From NCBI RefSeq assembly GCF_023953965.1, contig NZ_JAMLIX010000001.1, positions 1,922,501-1,986,500 of the forward strand: 64,000 bases of DNA, given 5' to 3'. Of this stretch, positions 47,490-55,682 are shown piece after piece. A program made the position numbers and the translations under genes. Numbering within the stretch: the stretch's first letter is position 1; each line of letters starts with the position of its first letter. Under the pieces are notes generated by a model that saw only the letters and a program-made list of their open reading frames with translations, was not told the origin of the DNA and searched no databases. Source of the stretch: Bosea sp. (in: a-proteobacteria) (GTDB lineage Bacteria > Pseudomonadota > Alphaproteobacteria > Rhizobiales > Beijerinckiaceae).

Positions 47490-47858
47490 ATGTCCCTCAA
47501 GATCCGCCTGACCCGCGGCGGCGCCAAGAAGCGCCCCTATTACCGCATCGTCGTCGCCGATTCGCGTTCGCCGCGCGATGGCCGCTTCATCGAGAAGATC
47601 GGCTCCTATGACCCGATGAAGGCCAAGGACGCCGCCGACCGCGTCGTGATCGACGCCGAGAAGGTCCAGGCCTGGCTCGCCAAGGGCGCCCAGCCGACCG
47701 ACCGCGTGCTGCGCTTCCTCGACGCCGCCGGCCTCGCCAAGCGCCCGGCCCGCAACAACCCGAACAAGGCCGTTCCGGGCGAGAAGGCCAAGGAGCGCGC
47801 CGAGAAGAGGGCCGAGAAGGCCGCTGCCCCGGCCGCCGAAGCCGCCGCCGAGGCGTGA
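47490..47858 (+). CDS. rpsP: 30S ribosomal protein S16
   Basis: This 122-residue small-subunit protein contains KIRLTRGGAKKRPYYRIVVADSRSPRDGRFIEKIGSYDP (span approximate), the family core. The last ~40 residues form a Lys/Ala/Glu tail typical of alphaproteobacteria. The ribosome-binding site AAAGGAAGAAG lies just before the ATG. It is the second gene of the ffh operon. Confidence 0.97.
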   Translation: MSLKIRLTRGGAKKRPYYRIVVADSRSPRDGRFIEKIGSYDPMKAKDAADRVVIDAEKVQAWLAKGAQPTDRVLRFLDAAGLAKRPARNNPNKAVPGEKAKERAEKRAEKAAAPAAEAAAEA

Positions 47859-47882
47859 GCCCGATCCTCGCCCGGTCGTGGG

Positions 47883-47914
47883 TTCCGGGTTCGCGCCTGC
47901 GGCGCGCCCCGGAA
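47883..47914. repeat. Intergenic hairpin between rpsP and rimM
   Basis: TTCCGGG (47883-47889) pairs with CCCGGAA (47908-47914), and CGCGCC-TGC-GGCGCG lies inside. One arm extended (47907-47920) equals the 14-mer seen at 9200-9213. There is no T tract, so it more likely modulates mRNA processing or is a dispersed palindrome than a terminator. Confidence 0.5.
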
Positions 47915-47929
47915 TGACGGAGCGCGGGC

Positions 47930-48457
47930 ATGTCTGAGGAAAACCTCATCCTCCTCGGCATCGTCGGCGCGCCGCATGGCGTGCGCGGCGAGGTCAGGAT
48001 CAAGACCTTCACCGGTGACCCGCTGGCGATCGCCGATTACGGCCCGCTCAGCGACGGCAAGGGCCGCAGCTTCGCGATCGCGGCCATCCGCCCCGCCAAG
48101 GAGGTCGTGGTGGCCCGCATCGAGGGCGTCACCACGCGCGAGGGGGCGCAGGCGCTGAACGGCACCGAGCTTTTCGTCGCTCGCGACAAGCTCTCCGTGA
48201 GCGAGGACGAGGACGAGTTCCTCCAGGCCGACCTGATCGGCTGCGCGGTGGCCGGGCCGGAGGGGGCGGTGCTCGGCACCGTGACCGCGATCGAGAACTA
48301 CGGTGCAGGCGACCTGCTCGACATCGCGACGCCGGACGGGCGCTCCGTCCTGATGCCTTTCACCCGGGCCTTCGTGCCGCGCATCGACATCGCCGCGCGC
48401 CGGATCGAGGCCGAACCGCCGCTGGGATTGTTCGAGCCCGACGATGATGAACGATAG
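47930..48457 (+). CDS. rimM: 16S rRNA processing factor RimM
   Basis: This 175-residue assembly factor binds S19 and helps to mature the 30S head. The N-terminal barrel (LILLGIVGAPHGVRGEVRIKTFTGDP) and the PRC-barrel domain (about 95-168, with EFLQADLIGCAV and VLMPFTRAFVPRIDIAARRI) are complete. It overlaps the following HAD gene by 14 bp. Confidence 0.96.
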   Translation: MSEENLILLGIVGAPHGVRGEVRIKTFTGDPLAIADYGPLSDGKGRSFAIAAIRPAKEVVVARIEGVTTREGAQALNGTELFVARDKLSVSEDEDEFLQADLIGCAVAGPEGAVLGTVTAIENYGAGDLLDIATPDGRSVLMPFTRAFVPRIDIAARRIEAEPPLGLFEPDDDER

Positions 48458-49115
48458 ACCCGCCCGCGCCCTGATCTTCGACATGGACGGCACCATCGTC
48501 GACAATATGCGCTTCCACGACGATGCCTGGGAAAGCTGGCATCTCGGCCACGCGCTGCCGTTCGACCGCGCGACCTTCGCCGCGCGCACCGCCGGCATGG
48601 CCGGCAACGAGATCATCTCCGCCTATTTCCCGAAGGCGGCGATCGCCGAGCTCGATGCGTTGAGCGACGCCAAGGAAGCGCTCTACCGGCAAGCCTACCG
48701 GCCGCATGTCGCGCCAAGCCCGGGTTTCCTCGACCTGATCGCGCGCGCGGAAGCCGCGGGCGTGCCGATGGCGGTGGGCACCGCCGCGCCCCCGGCCAAT
48801 ATCGAGGTGGTGCTGGACACGCTGGCCTTGCGCGCGCGTTTCGCCACCATCGTCGCGCCGAGCCAGGGTTTTCGCGGCAAGCCGCATCCCGACATGTTCC
48901 TGGCCGCGGCGGAGCGGATGAAGGTCGATCCCGCCGATTGCATCGTCTTCGAGGATGCGCCGCTGGGCGTCGAGGCGGCGCGCCGGGCCGGGATGCGGGC
49001 CGTGGCGCTGCTCACCATGCTCGGTGCGGATGGTTTTGCGGCTTACGACAACCTGATCGCCTCGGTGCGCGATTTCACGGCACTGGACGGGTTGCCGGCG
49101 CTGCGCTTTGCTTGA
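48444..49115 (+). CDS. HAD-family hydrolase, beta-phosphoglucomutase-like
   Basis: This 223-residue protein has the motif I nucleophile IFDMDGTIVDN, a helical cap, motif II AVGTAAP, motif III GFRGKPHPDMFL and motif IV FEDAPLGVEAARRAG. The cap type matches beta-phosphoglucomutase or sugar-phosphate phosphatases. Inserted between rimM and trmD, it is co-transcribed with RNA-modification genes, but no functional link is evident. The substrate is unknown. Confidence 0.92.
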   Translation: MMNDRPARALIFDMDGTIVDNMRFHDDAWESWHLGHALPFDRATFAARTAGMAGNEIISAYFPKAAIAELDALSDAKEALYRQAYRPHVAPSPGFLDLIARAEAAGVPMAVGTAAPPANIEVVLDTLALRARFATIVAPSQGFRGKPHPDMFLAAAERMKVDPADCIVFEDAPLGVEAARRAGMRAVALLTMLGADGFAAYDNLIASVRDFTALDGLPALRFA

Positions 49116-49119
49116 GGGC

Positions 49120-49815
49120 ATGCCCTTCAGCGCCACGATCCTGACGCTCTATCCGGAGATGTTTCCGGGGCCGCTCGGCTTCTCGCTGGCCGGCGAGGGG
49201 CTGCGCAAGGGGCTGTGGTCGCTCGACACCCACCAGATCCGAGAGCACGGCATCGGCCGCCACCGCAATGTCGACGACAACCCGGCCGGCGGCGGGGCCG
49301 GCATGGTGCTGCGCTGCGACGTGCTGGCGGCGGCGATCGACGCGGCGGTTCCGGCCGGTGATCCGCGGCCGCGCCTGCTGATGTCGCCGCGCGGGCGCCC
49401 GCTCAGGCAGGCGCAGGTCCGCGACTGGGCGGCGGGCCCCGGCCTCGTCATCGTCTGCGGCCGCTTCGAGGGGGTCGACGAGCGGGTGATCGAGGGGCGG
49501 GGCCTGATCGAGGTCTCGATCGGCGACTACATCCTCTCCGGCGGCGAGATGGCGGCGCTGACGCTGCTCGACGCCTGCGTGCGGCTGATCCCCGGCGTGA
49601 TGGGCAAGGTGGCGTCGGGCGAGGAGGAGAGCTTCGAGAACGGGCTGCTCGAATATCCGCACTACACGCGGCCCCGCGAATGGGAGGGGCGCGGCCTGCC
49701 GGAGGCGCTGCTTTCCGGTGACCATGCCCGCATCGCGGCCTGGCGGCGCGAGCAGGCGGAGAAGATCACGCGGGAGCGGCGGCCGGACCTGCTCGCGGGG
49801 CGCGATCAGGGGTAG
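49120..49815 (+). CDS. trmD: tRNA (guanine37-N1)-methyltransferase
   Basis: This is a 231-residue SPOUT enzyme. The knot motifs are VIVCGRFEGVDERVIE and SIGDYILSGGEMAALTLLDACVRLIPGV. The ATG at 49120 (MPFSATILTLYPEMFPG) is preferred; a TTG at 49108 would add four residues and overlap the HAD gene. It is the last gene of the ffh operon, and its final 10 bp overlap the convergent rhodanese-like gene. rplS, its usual follower, is absent here. Confidence 0.96.
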   Translation: MPFSATILTLYPEMFPGPLGFSLAGEGLRKGLWSLDTHQIREHGIGRHRNVDDNPAGGGAGMVLRCDVLAAAIDAAVPAGDPRPRLLMSPRGRPLRQAQVRDWAAGPGLVIVCGRFEGVDERVIEGRGLIEVSIGDYILSGGEMAALTLLDACVRLIPGVMGKVASGEEESFENGLLEYPHYTRPREWEGRGLPEALLSGDHARIAAWRREQAEKITRERRPDLLAGRDQG

Positions 49816-50222
49816 CCCGCGACCGGCAGCTTCTGTGCCAGCCAGCCGCCCGGCCCGAGCACGCCGCCCCGCACCGCCCTGAGATCGCGCCAGCCGCGCC
49901 CGGCGAGCTTCTGCGCCACCGCGAGGCCTTGCGCGCCCGTGCGGTCGATCAGGACGATGGGCTTGCCGGGATTGTCGAGGCGAAGCCCGGCGAGGCGGAC
50001 TTCGAAAGCGCTTGCGTCGATATCGAGCGGCACGGCGCCTTGCGGCAGGCCGGTATCGGCCCATTCCAGGGCGCTGCGGATGTCGATCAGCAGGATGCGT
50101 CTGGCCTGCACCGCCTCATGGGCCTCGCGGGCCGGGATCGCCGCCGTCTGCCCGAAAACGAAAGAGGCCGGGAGCGCGAGGCTCCCTGCCAGAAGGGCGC
50201 GCCGCGTCCTGGCGCCCGCCAT
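49806..50222 (-). CDS. Exported rhodanese-like protein without the catalytic Cys
   Basis: This is a 138-residue protein whose N-terminus (RTRRALLAGSLALPASFVFG) is a Tat- or Sec-type signal. One rhodanese domain follows (about 28-138): ILLIDIRSALEWADTGLPQGAVPLDID, then VLIDRTGAQG where the active-site loop normally reads C-R-x-G-x-R. The cysteine is replaced by Asp93, so sulfurtransferase activity is unlikely. It may be a binding or regulatory module in the periplasm. It is 7 bp from the aspartate aminotransferase stop, on the same strand. Confidence 0.85.
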   Translation of the reverse strand: MAGARTRRALLAGSLALPASFVFGQTAAIPAREAHEAVQARRILLIDIRSALEWADTGLPQGAVPLDIDASAFEVRLAGLRLDNPGKPIVLIDRTGAQGLAVAQKLAGRGWRDLRAVRGGVLGPGGWLAQKLPVAGYP

Positions 50223-50229
50223 CAGCGGC

Positions 50230-51432
50230 TCAGCGCAGCTCGGCGCAGAAGCGCTGGATGCGGCGGCAGGCTTCCTCCAGCTTCTCGTCGGAAGTCGCGT
50301 AGGAGATGCGGAAGTTCGGGCCGAGCCCGAAGGAGGAGCCGTGCACGGCCGCGACCGCCTCCGCTTCGAGCAGGCCGATGACGAGGTCCTCGTCGGTCTC
50401 GATGGTCCTGCCGTTCGGCATGGTCTTGCCGATCAGCTCCGAGCAGTCCGGATAGACGTAGAAGGCGCCTTCCGGCACCGGGCATTTCAGGCCCCGCGTC
50501 TGGTTCAGCATCGAGACGACGAGGTCGCGGCGGCGCTCGAACGCCTTCTTGAACACCGGCAGATGGTCCTGCGGGCCGTCCAGCGCCTCGACCGCGGCCC
50601 ATTGCGAGATCGCCGAGGTGCCCGAGGTCTGCTGGCCCTGGACCAGGTCCATCGCCTTGATCAGGTGCTCGGGCCCGGCGGCGTAGCCGATGCGCCAGCC
50701 GGTCATGGCATAGGATTTCGAGACGCCGTTCATGGTCAGCGTGCGCTCGTAGAGGGCGGGCTCGACCTGCGCCGGGGTGACGAAGGTGAAGTCGCCATAG
50801 ACGAGGTGCTCGTACATGTCGTCTGTCAGGATCCAGACATGGGGATGGCGCAGCAGCACATCGGTGAGCTTCTTCATCTCGGCGTGGCTGTAGGCGGCGC
50901 CCGAGGGGTTCGAGGGCGAGTTCAGGATCACCCATTTGGTCCTGGGCGTGATCGCCTTCTCGAGGTCTTCCGGCTGGAGCTTGAAGTCGTTCTTCAGATA
51001 GGTCTCGGCGAAGGTCGCCGTGCCGCCGCAGAGCGCCACCATCTCGGGATAGCTGACCCAGTAGGGCGAGACGCAGATGACCTCGTCGCCCGGATTCAGC
51101 GTTGCGAGCAGCGCATTGTAGATGACGTGCTTGCCGCCGGTCGAGACGATGGTCTGGGCGGGCTTGTAGTCGAGCCCGTTCTCGCGCTTGAACTTGCGGG
51201 CGACGGCCTCGCGCAGCTGCGGAATGCCGGAGACGGGGGTGTACTTGGTCTCGCCGCGGCGGATGGCGGCGATGGCCGCTTCCTTGATGTTGTCCGGCGT
51301 ATCGAAATCGGGCTCGCCGACGGAGAGCGAGATCACGTCCCTGCCCTGGGCTTTCAGGTCGCGGGCCTTCTGCGTGATCGTGATGGTCGCGGAGGGCTTC
51401 ACGCGCTTCAGGGCATCGGCAAGAAAGGCCAT
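50230..51432 (-). CDS. aatA: Aspartate aminotransferase, class I (Ib-type)
   Basis: This 400-residue PLP enzyme exchanges amino groups between aspartate and 2-oxoglutarate. The PLP lysine is Lys239 in NGVSKSYAMTGWRIGYA; other marks are SLSVGEPDFDTP, NSPSNPSGAAY and the C-terminal FRISYATSDEKLEEA. It matches the Ib subgroup typical of rhizobia (AatA), which can also act on prephenate in some species. The ATG at 51432 is the family start; open frames upstream are non-family sequence. Confidence 0.93.
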   Translation of the reverse strand: MAFLADALKRVKPSATITITQKARDLKAQGRDVISLSVGEPDFDTPDNIKEAAIAAIRRGETKYTPVSGIPQLREAVARKFKRENGLDYKPAQTIVSTGGKHVIYNALLATLNPGDEVICVSPYWVSYPEMVALCGGTATFAETYLKNDFKLQPEDLEKAITPRTKWVILNSPSNPSGAAYSHAEMKKLTDVLLRHPHVWILTDDMYEHLVYGDFTFVTPAQVEPALYERTLTMNGVSKSYAMTGWRIGYAAGPEHLIKAMDLVQGQQTSGTSAISQWAAVEALDGPQDHLPVFKKAFERRRDLVVSMLNQTRGLKCPVPEGAFYVYPDCSELIGKTMPNGRTIETDEDLVIGLLEAEAVAAVHGSSFGLGPNFRISYATSDEKLEEACRRIQRFCAELR

Positions 51433-51672
51433 GGGACTGGTCTCCGGAAGAGCCGCAAGGGGGCGCGCCGACATGGCGCGCGCGTGGTTTAGGTCCCGGC
51501 GCTCCCGATCGCAAGCGCAACCGCGTGATGTTTCGCATAAAGCGCCGTGAATTTGGGGGGCTCGCCGGCCGATCGTCTCACGTCGTCGTGATGAGGCCGC
51601 AACGGTTTGGCGCTTGGCGGCGTTCTGATCTATCTGCGGCCGATCGGCTGGGTGGAGCGAGGAGACGAGGTC

Positions 51673-52806
51673 ATGCTGCGGTGGAGATGGGCGGGGTTGC
51701 TCGGGATGGTGCTGGCGCTCGCGGGCGCGGCACTGCCGGCGGCGGCGCAGAAGCGCTTTCCCTCGAGCGCGGGGGCGCTTGCGGTCGAGACAGTGGCGAG
51801 CGGGCTTACGCATCCCTGGGGCCTCGCCTTCCTGCCGGACGGGCGCATGCTGGTCAGCGAGCGGCCCGGCCGGCTGCGGATCGTCGGGGCGGACGGCGCC
51901 CTGTCGCGGCCGATCGCCGGCGTTCCGGCCGTGGTGGCGCGCGGGCAGGGCGGCCTGCTCGGCCTCGCGCTCGATCCGGCCTTCGCGCAGAACCGCCTGG
52001 TCTATTTCTCCTTCTCCGAACCGCGCCAGGGCGGCAACGGCACCAGCGTCGCGCGCGGCCGCCTCGACGAGGAAGGCACGGCGCTGAGCGGGGTCGAGAC
52101 GATCTTCCGGCAGATGCCGGCGGTCGACTCCAACATGCATTTCGGCTCGCGCCTGGTCTTCGACCGGACGGGAGCGCTCTTCGTCACGCTGGGCGACCGC
52201 TTCAGCCAGCGCGCCGAGGCGCAGAATCCGGCCAACCACATCGGCAAGGTCGTCCGCATCCGGCCGGACGGCACGCTTCCGGCCGACAATCCGAGGAAGC
52301 AGGGCTGGGCGCCGGAGGTCTGGTCGATCGGCCATCGCAACGTCCAGGGCGCCGCGCTGCATCCCGAGAGCGGGCAGCTCTGGACCGCGGAGCACGCGGC
52401 GCGCGGCGGCGACGAGATCAACACGCCCCGGGCCGGGCTGAACTATGGCTGGCCGGTCATCACCTATGGCGTCGATTATTCCGGGGCCAAGATCGGGGAG
52501 GGCACGGCGAAGCCCGGCATGGAGCAGCCGCTGTTCTACTGGGACCCTTCGATCGCGCCCTCCGGCGCCGCCTTCTATACGGGCCCGGCCTGGCCGGCCT
52601 GGAAGAACTCGCTCTTCGTCGGCGCGCTCGCGGGTAAGATGCTGGTCAGGCTCTCGACCGAGGGCGGCAAGGTGACGGGCGAGGAGCGCCTGCTGACCGA
52701 TCTCGGCCTGCGTATCCGCGACGTCGTGCAGGGGCCGGACGGCTTCCTCTACCTCGTCAGCGACGAGGACGACGGCAAGATCTTGCGGGTGCGGCCAGCT
52801 GGCTAG
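51673..52806 (+). CDS. PQQ-dependent sugar dehydrogenase, soluble GDH-B/Asd type, exported
   Basis: This is a 377-residue protein starting at the ATG at 51673 with a cgaggagacgagg leader. The signal peptide (LLGMVLALAGAALPAAAQ) precedes a six-bladed propeller: LTHPWGLAFLPDGRMLVSERPGRL, GQGGLLGLALDPAF, FGSRLVFDRTGALFVTLGDR, WSIGHRNVQGAALHP and EHAARGGDEINTPRAGLNYGWPV. This family oxidises aldose sugars in the periplasm with PQQ and calcium. The physiological sugar is unknown and no pqq gene lies in the window. Confidence 0.9.
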   Translation: MLRWRWAGLLGMVLALAGAALPAAAQKRFPSSAGALAVETVASGLTHPWGLAFLPDGRMLVSERPGRLRIVGADGALSRPIAGVPAVVARGQGGLLGLALDPAFAQNRLVYFSFSEPRQGGNGTSVARGRLDEEGTALSGVETIFRQMPAVDSNMHFGSRLVFDRTGALFVTLGDRFSQRAEAQNPANHIGKVVRIRPDGTLPADNPRKQGWAPEVWSIGHRNVQGAALHPESGQLWTAEHAARGGDEINTPRAGLNYGWPVITYGVDYSGAKIGEGTAKPGMEQPLFYWDPSIAPSGAAFYTGPAWPAWKNSLFVGALAGKMLVRLSTEGGKVTGEERLLTDLGLRIRDVVQGPDGFLYLVSDEDDGKILRVRPAG

Positions 52807-52813
52807 GCGCCGG

Positions 52814-53116
52814 TCAGGGCCCGCAATCCCACTCCTGCTCGATGACGAAGACGTTGCGCGTGGCGAGCTTGCCTGTGGGGTCGTAGAGATCGCCGACGTA
52901 ATATCCGGTGCCGTCCTTGTCCTTCGCATTGCGCCCGACCTGGAGCGACCAGCCGAAGCCGAACGATTTACCCTCCTGCCAGTCCTTGTGTGGGGAATCC
53001 GCCGAGGGGCCGGAGAGGACGCGCGCATCGTCGTGGCTGGGGCTGCAGGTCGGGCCGGCCAGCGCCGTGGCGGGGGCGAGCACGAGGCCGCAGAGAATGA
53101 GTGCCGTCTTTTTCAA
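52814..53116 (-). CDS. Small exported protein with a terminal Cys pair, unknown
   Basis: This is a 100-residue protein with a signal peptide (MKKTALILCGLVLAPATALA). The mature part starts GPTCSPSH and ends EWDCGP, so one disulfide probably closes the chain end to end. The middle is polar with Gly and aromatics (FGFGWSLQVG, TGYYVGDLYDPTG). I recognise no family. It converges with the sugar dehydrogenase gene with 7 bp between the stops. Confidence 0.7.
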   Translation of the reverse strand: MKKTALILCGLVLAPATALAGPTCSPSHDDARVLSGPSADSPHKDWQEGKSFGFGWSLQVGRNAKDKDGTGYYVGDLYDPTGKLATRNVFVIEQEWDCGP

Positions 53117-53153
53117 GGGAGTCGGTCCTGCAGGAGGGGAAAGGGAAGGGCGC

Positions 53154-53510
53154 TCAGCCCTTGGCGTGGAAGATCAGGAAGGCGCCGGCCGCGATCAGGG
53201 CAAAGCCCGCCGCATGGTTTAAGGTGAGGGATTGCTTCAGCCAGAACACCGAGAAGCCGGCGAAGACGACGAGCGTGATCACCTCCTGCATCGTCTTGAG
53301 CTCGGCGGTGGAATAGACCGAGGCGCCCAGGCGGTTGGCGGGGACCGCCAGCATGTATTCCGGCAGGGCGATCGCCCAGCTCGCGAGGATGACGAGCCAG
53401 AGCGCCGCGCTCCTGTAGCCGAGATGCCCGTACCAGGCGAAGGTCATGAAGACGTTCGAGCCGATGAGCATGACGATCGGCAGGATATGGGCCAGTGTGA
53501 GCGGGGGCAT
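53154..53510 (-). CDS. DUF486-family (DMT-like) membrane protein
   Basis: This is a 118-residue protein with four transmembrane helices. IVMLIGSNVFMTFAWYGHLGYRS, ILASWAIALPEYMLAVPANRLG and STAELKTMQEVITLVVFAGFSVFW match the DUF486 family, which is related to half-size drug/metabolite transporters. The ATG at 53510 is preferred; longer frames upstream overlap the SemiSWEET gene. It probably works as a dimer; the substrate is unknown. Confidence 0.88.
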   Translation of the reverse strand: MPPLTLAHILPIVMLIGSNVFMTFAWYGHLGYRSAALWLVILASWAIALPEYMLAVPANRLGASVYSTAELKTMQEVITLVVFAGFSVFWLKQSLTLNHAAGFALIAAGAFLIFHAKG

Positions 53511-53548
53511 ATGCCGGGGGCTTTCTTCGCGGCGGCGGGGGCGGACGG

Positions 53549-53806
53549 TCAACCGAAGCGCAGCTTCATGGCGATGATGGCGAGGACGAGCACGAGGGTC
53601 AGCGCATTGGCGGCGATCACCGGCCAGGACTGGATCTGGATGCCGTAGGCCAGCCACAGCAGCACGCCGCAGGCGAGGAGGGCTTGCGTCCACAGCGAGA
53701 TTGCGCGGGTGTCGCGGGTGCGCAGCGTGCGCCAGGTCTGTGGCAGCCAGCACAGGCTGGTCAGCGCGGCGGCGGCGAAGCCGGTGAGTTCGACGGGGAG
53801 GGACAA
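53549..53806 (-). CDS. SemiSWEET-type (PQ-loop) transporter
   Basis: This is a three-helix protein with the PQ-loop motif in TSLCWLPQTWRTLRTRDTRAISLWTQ and a following LLACGVLLWLAYGI. SemiSWEETs dimerise to transport sugars. The domain begins at LSLPVELTGFAAA, which points to a TTG start at 53806 (85 residues). ATGs at 53875 and 53902 in the same frame would add 23 or 32 basic residues that do not look like the family. It lies 38 bp upstream of the DUF486 gene on the same strand. Confidence 0.8.
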   Translation of the reverse strand: MSLPVELTGFAAAALTSLCWLPQTWRTLRTRDTRAISLWTQALLACGVLLWLAYGIQIQSWPVIAANALTLVLVLAIIAMKLRFG

Positions 53807-54000
53807 GGGCGCGCGACGTTCCGGATGAGGCTGCTTCCATAGCGGGATTCGGGGCTGCGCCGCCAGATGCTCCATCCTTTTGCCGTGTCGGATTTTCTGC
53901 ACGCGAACCGGTGTCCGCTTCGCCCGAAAATGCTCATGGTTAACTTCCGTTAACGGCGACGCCCTAGTTTCGCATCAATTCTGCGATTCGGTGGAGACCC

Positions 54001-55185
54001 ATGCGCGCTTTTCATCTGGCCTTGCCGTTTCTTCTCATCGCCTCCGCCGCCTCGGCGCAGAGCGGCTTCCAGTCCTGCCTGTCGGGGCTGAAGGGTGCCG
54101 CCGCCGCCAAGGGCGTTTCGGGGGCGACCTTCGACCGGGCGATGGCCGGCGTCGAGCCGGACATGAAGATCATCGAGGCGATGCAAAACCAGCCGGAGTT
54201 CAAGACGCCGATCTGGGACTATCTCGGCACGCTGGTCGACGAGGAGAAGGTGGCGCAGGGGCGCGCCATGCTGCGCCAATACGCCTCCGTCTTCGCCGCG
54301 GCCGAGCAGCGCTTCGGCGTCGATCGCCACACCATCGCCGCCGTCTGGGGCGTCGAGAGCGATTTCGGCAAGGCGCGGGGCAAATGGCCGCTGGTGCAGT
54401 CGCTGGCGACCGGCGCCTGCCTCGCACCGCGCCGCAACGCCTTCTTCAAGGGCGAGCTGATCGCGACGCTCCAGATCATCCAGCGCGGCGACGTCAGGCC
54501 CGAGCGGTTGTTCGGCTCCTGGGCGGGCGCCTTCGGGCATACCCAGTTCATCCCCTCGACCTATCTGAGGCTCGCCGTCGACGGTGACGGCGACGGCCGG
54601 CGCGACCTGGTCGATTCGATCCCCGACGCGCTGCATTCCACCGCGAACTTCATGGCCCGGGCCGGCTGGGTCACGGGCGCGGCCTGGGGCTACGAGGTCA
54701 GGGTGCCGGGCGGCTATTCCGGGCCGAGCGGGCGTAATCCGAAGCACCCGGTCTCGAGCTGGGCTGCGCGCGGCATCGTCAAGTTCGACGGCTCGCCCCT
54801 GAGCGGGGCCGGCAATGCGGGCCTGCTCATGCCGGCGGGGCGCAACGGCCCGGCCTTCCTCGTCTTCAAGAACTACGACGCGGCCTACAGCTACAACGGC
54901 GCCGACTCTTACGCCTTGGCCATATCCCTCCTGTCCGACCGGCTGCGCGGGCGGCCGGGCGTGCAGGGCGACTGGCCGACCGACGATCTGCCGCTCTCGC
55001 GCGAGCAGCGCCGCGAGCTCCAGCGCCTCCTGACCGCGCGCGGCTACGATGTCGGCGAGCCGGACGGCGCCGTAGGCTCGCTGACGCGGGCGGCGATCAA
55101 GGAGATCGAGGGCAAGCTCGGCATGCCGCAGACCGGACGGCCGGGCGAGAAGGTGCTGCGCGCGCTCAAGGGCGGACGGGTCTAG
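54001..55185 (+). CDS. Lytic murein transglycosylase, MltB family, with peptidoglycan-binding domain
   Basis: This is a 394-residue protein with a signal peptide (ending ASAASAQ near residue 20). The catalytic glutamate is Glu119 in AVWGVESDFGKARG, and GAFGHTQFIPSTYLRLAVDGDGDGRRD is the MltB-type region. The last ~65 residues form a PG_binding_1 domain (QRRELQRLLTARGYDVGEPDGAVGSLTRAAI). There is no lipobox, so it is soluble in the periplasm. It cleaves glycan strands during wall turnover. Confidence 0.93.
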   Translation: MRAFHLALPFLLIASAASAQSGFQSCLSGLKGAAAAKGVSGATFDRAMAGVEPDMKIIEAMQNQPEFKTPIWDYLGTLVDEEKVAQGRAMLRQYASVFAAAEQRFGVDRHTIAAVWGVESDFGKARGKWPLVQSLATGACLAPRRNAFFKGELIATLQIIQRGDVRPERLFGSWAGAFGHTQFIPSTYLRLAVDGDGDGRRDLVDSIPDALHSTANFMARAGWVTGAAWGYEVRVPGGYSGPSGRNPKHPVSSWAARGIVKFDGSPLSGAGNAGLLMPAGRNGPAFLVFKNYDAAYSYNGADSYALAISLLSDRLRGRPGVQGDWPTDDLPLSREQRRELQRLLTARGYDVGEPDGAVGSLTRAAIKEIEGKLGMPQTGRPGEKVLRALKGGRV

Positions 55186-55210
55186 AGCGGCATTTCATTC
55201 GGAGAGCCCC

Positions 55211-55600
55211 ATGTCCCGCCGCCTGATCTCCACCGGCTCGCCCTTCGAGCGCGATTTCGGCTATTCGCGCGCCGTGGTCGACGGCGATCTCGTCTTCGTC
55301 TCGGGCACGACCGGCTACGACTACGCCACGATGACGCTGCCGGACGATCCGGCCGAGCAGGCGCGCAACATCTTCCGCACCATCGGCGCCGTGCTGGAGG
55401 AGGCCGGCACCTCGCTCGCCCAGGTCGCCAGGGCGCAGTATTTCGTCACCGACCGCAGCTATTGCGCGCCGGTGCTCGCCGTCTGCGGCGAGGTCTTCGG
55501 CGAGATCCGCCCGGCCGCCGGCATCTATGTCGTCGCCGGATTGCTGGAGCCTCGGATGAAGCTCGAGATCGAGGTGACGGCGCGCCTGCCGAAAGCCTGA
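55211..55600 (+). CDS. RidA/YjgF family protein
   Basis: This is a 129-residue trimeric-fold protein with GYSRAVVDGDLVFVSGTTGYD, QARNIFRTIGAVLEEAG, ARAQYFVTD and the C-terminal PRMKLEIEVTARLP. The arginine needed for imine hydrolysis in true RidA (R105 in GGSLPKG...R-type proteins) appears as the R of EPRMKLEIEV, so enamine/imine deaminase activity is plausible. It stands 25 bp after the transglycosylase gene. Confidence 0.88.
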   Translation: MSRRLISTGSPFERDFGYSRAVVDGDLVFVSGTTGYDYATMTLPDDPAEQARNIFRTIGAVLEEAGTSLAQVARAQYFVTDRSYCAPVLAVCGEVFGEIRPAAGIYVVAGLLEPRMKLEIEVTARLPKA

Positions 55601-55682
55601 CCCCACGACGCGGCGCTTGCGCGCGTGCGCCTACGCCCGTAATCACGCGGCCAACGCAAACACGCGACAAGGCGAGGCGACC

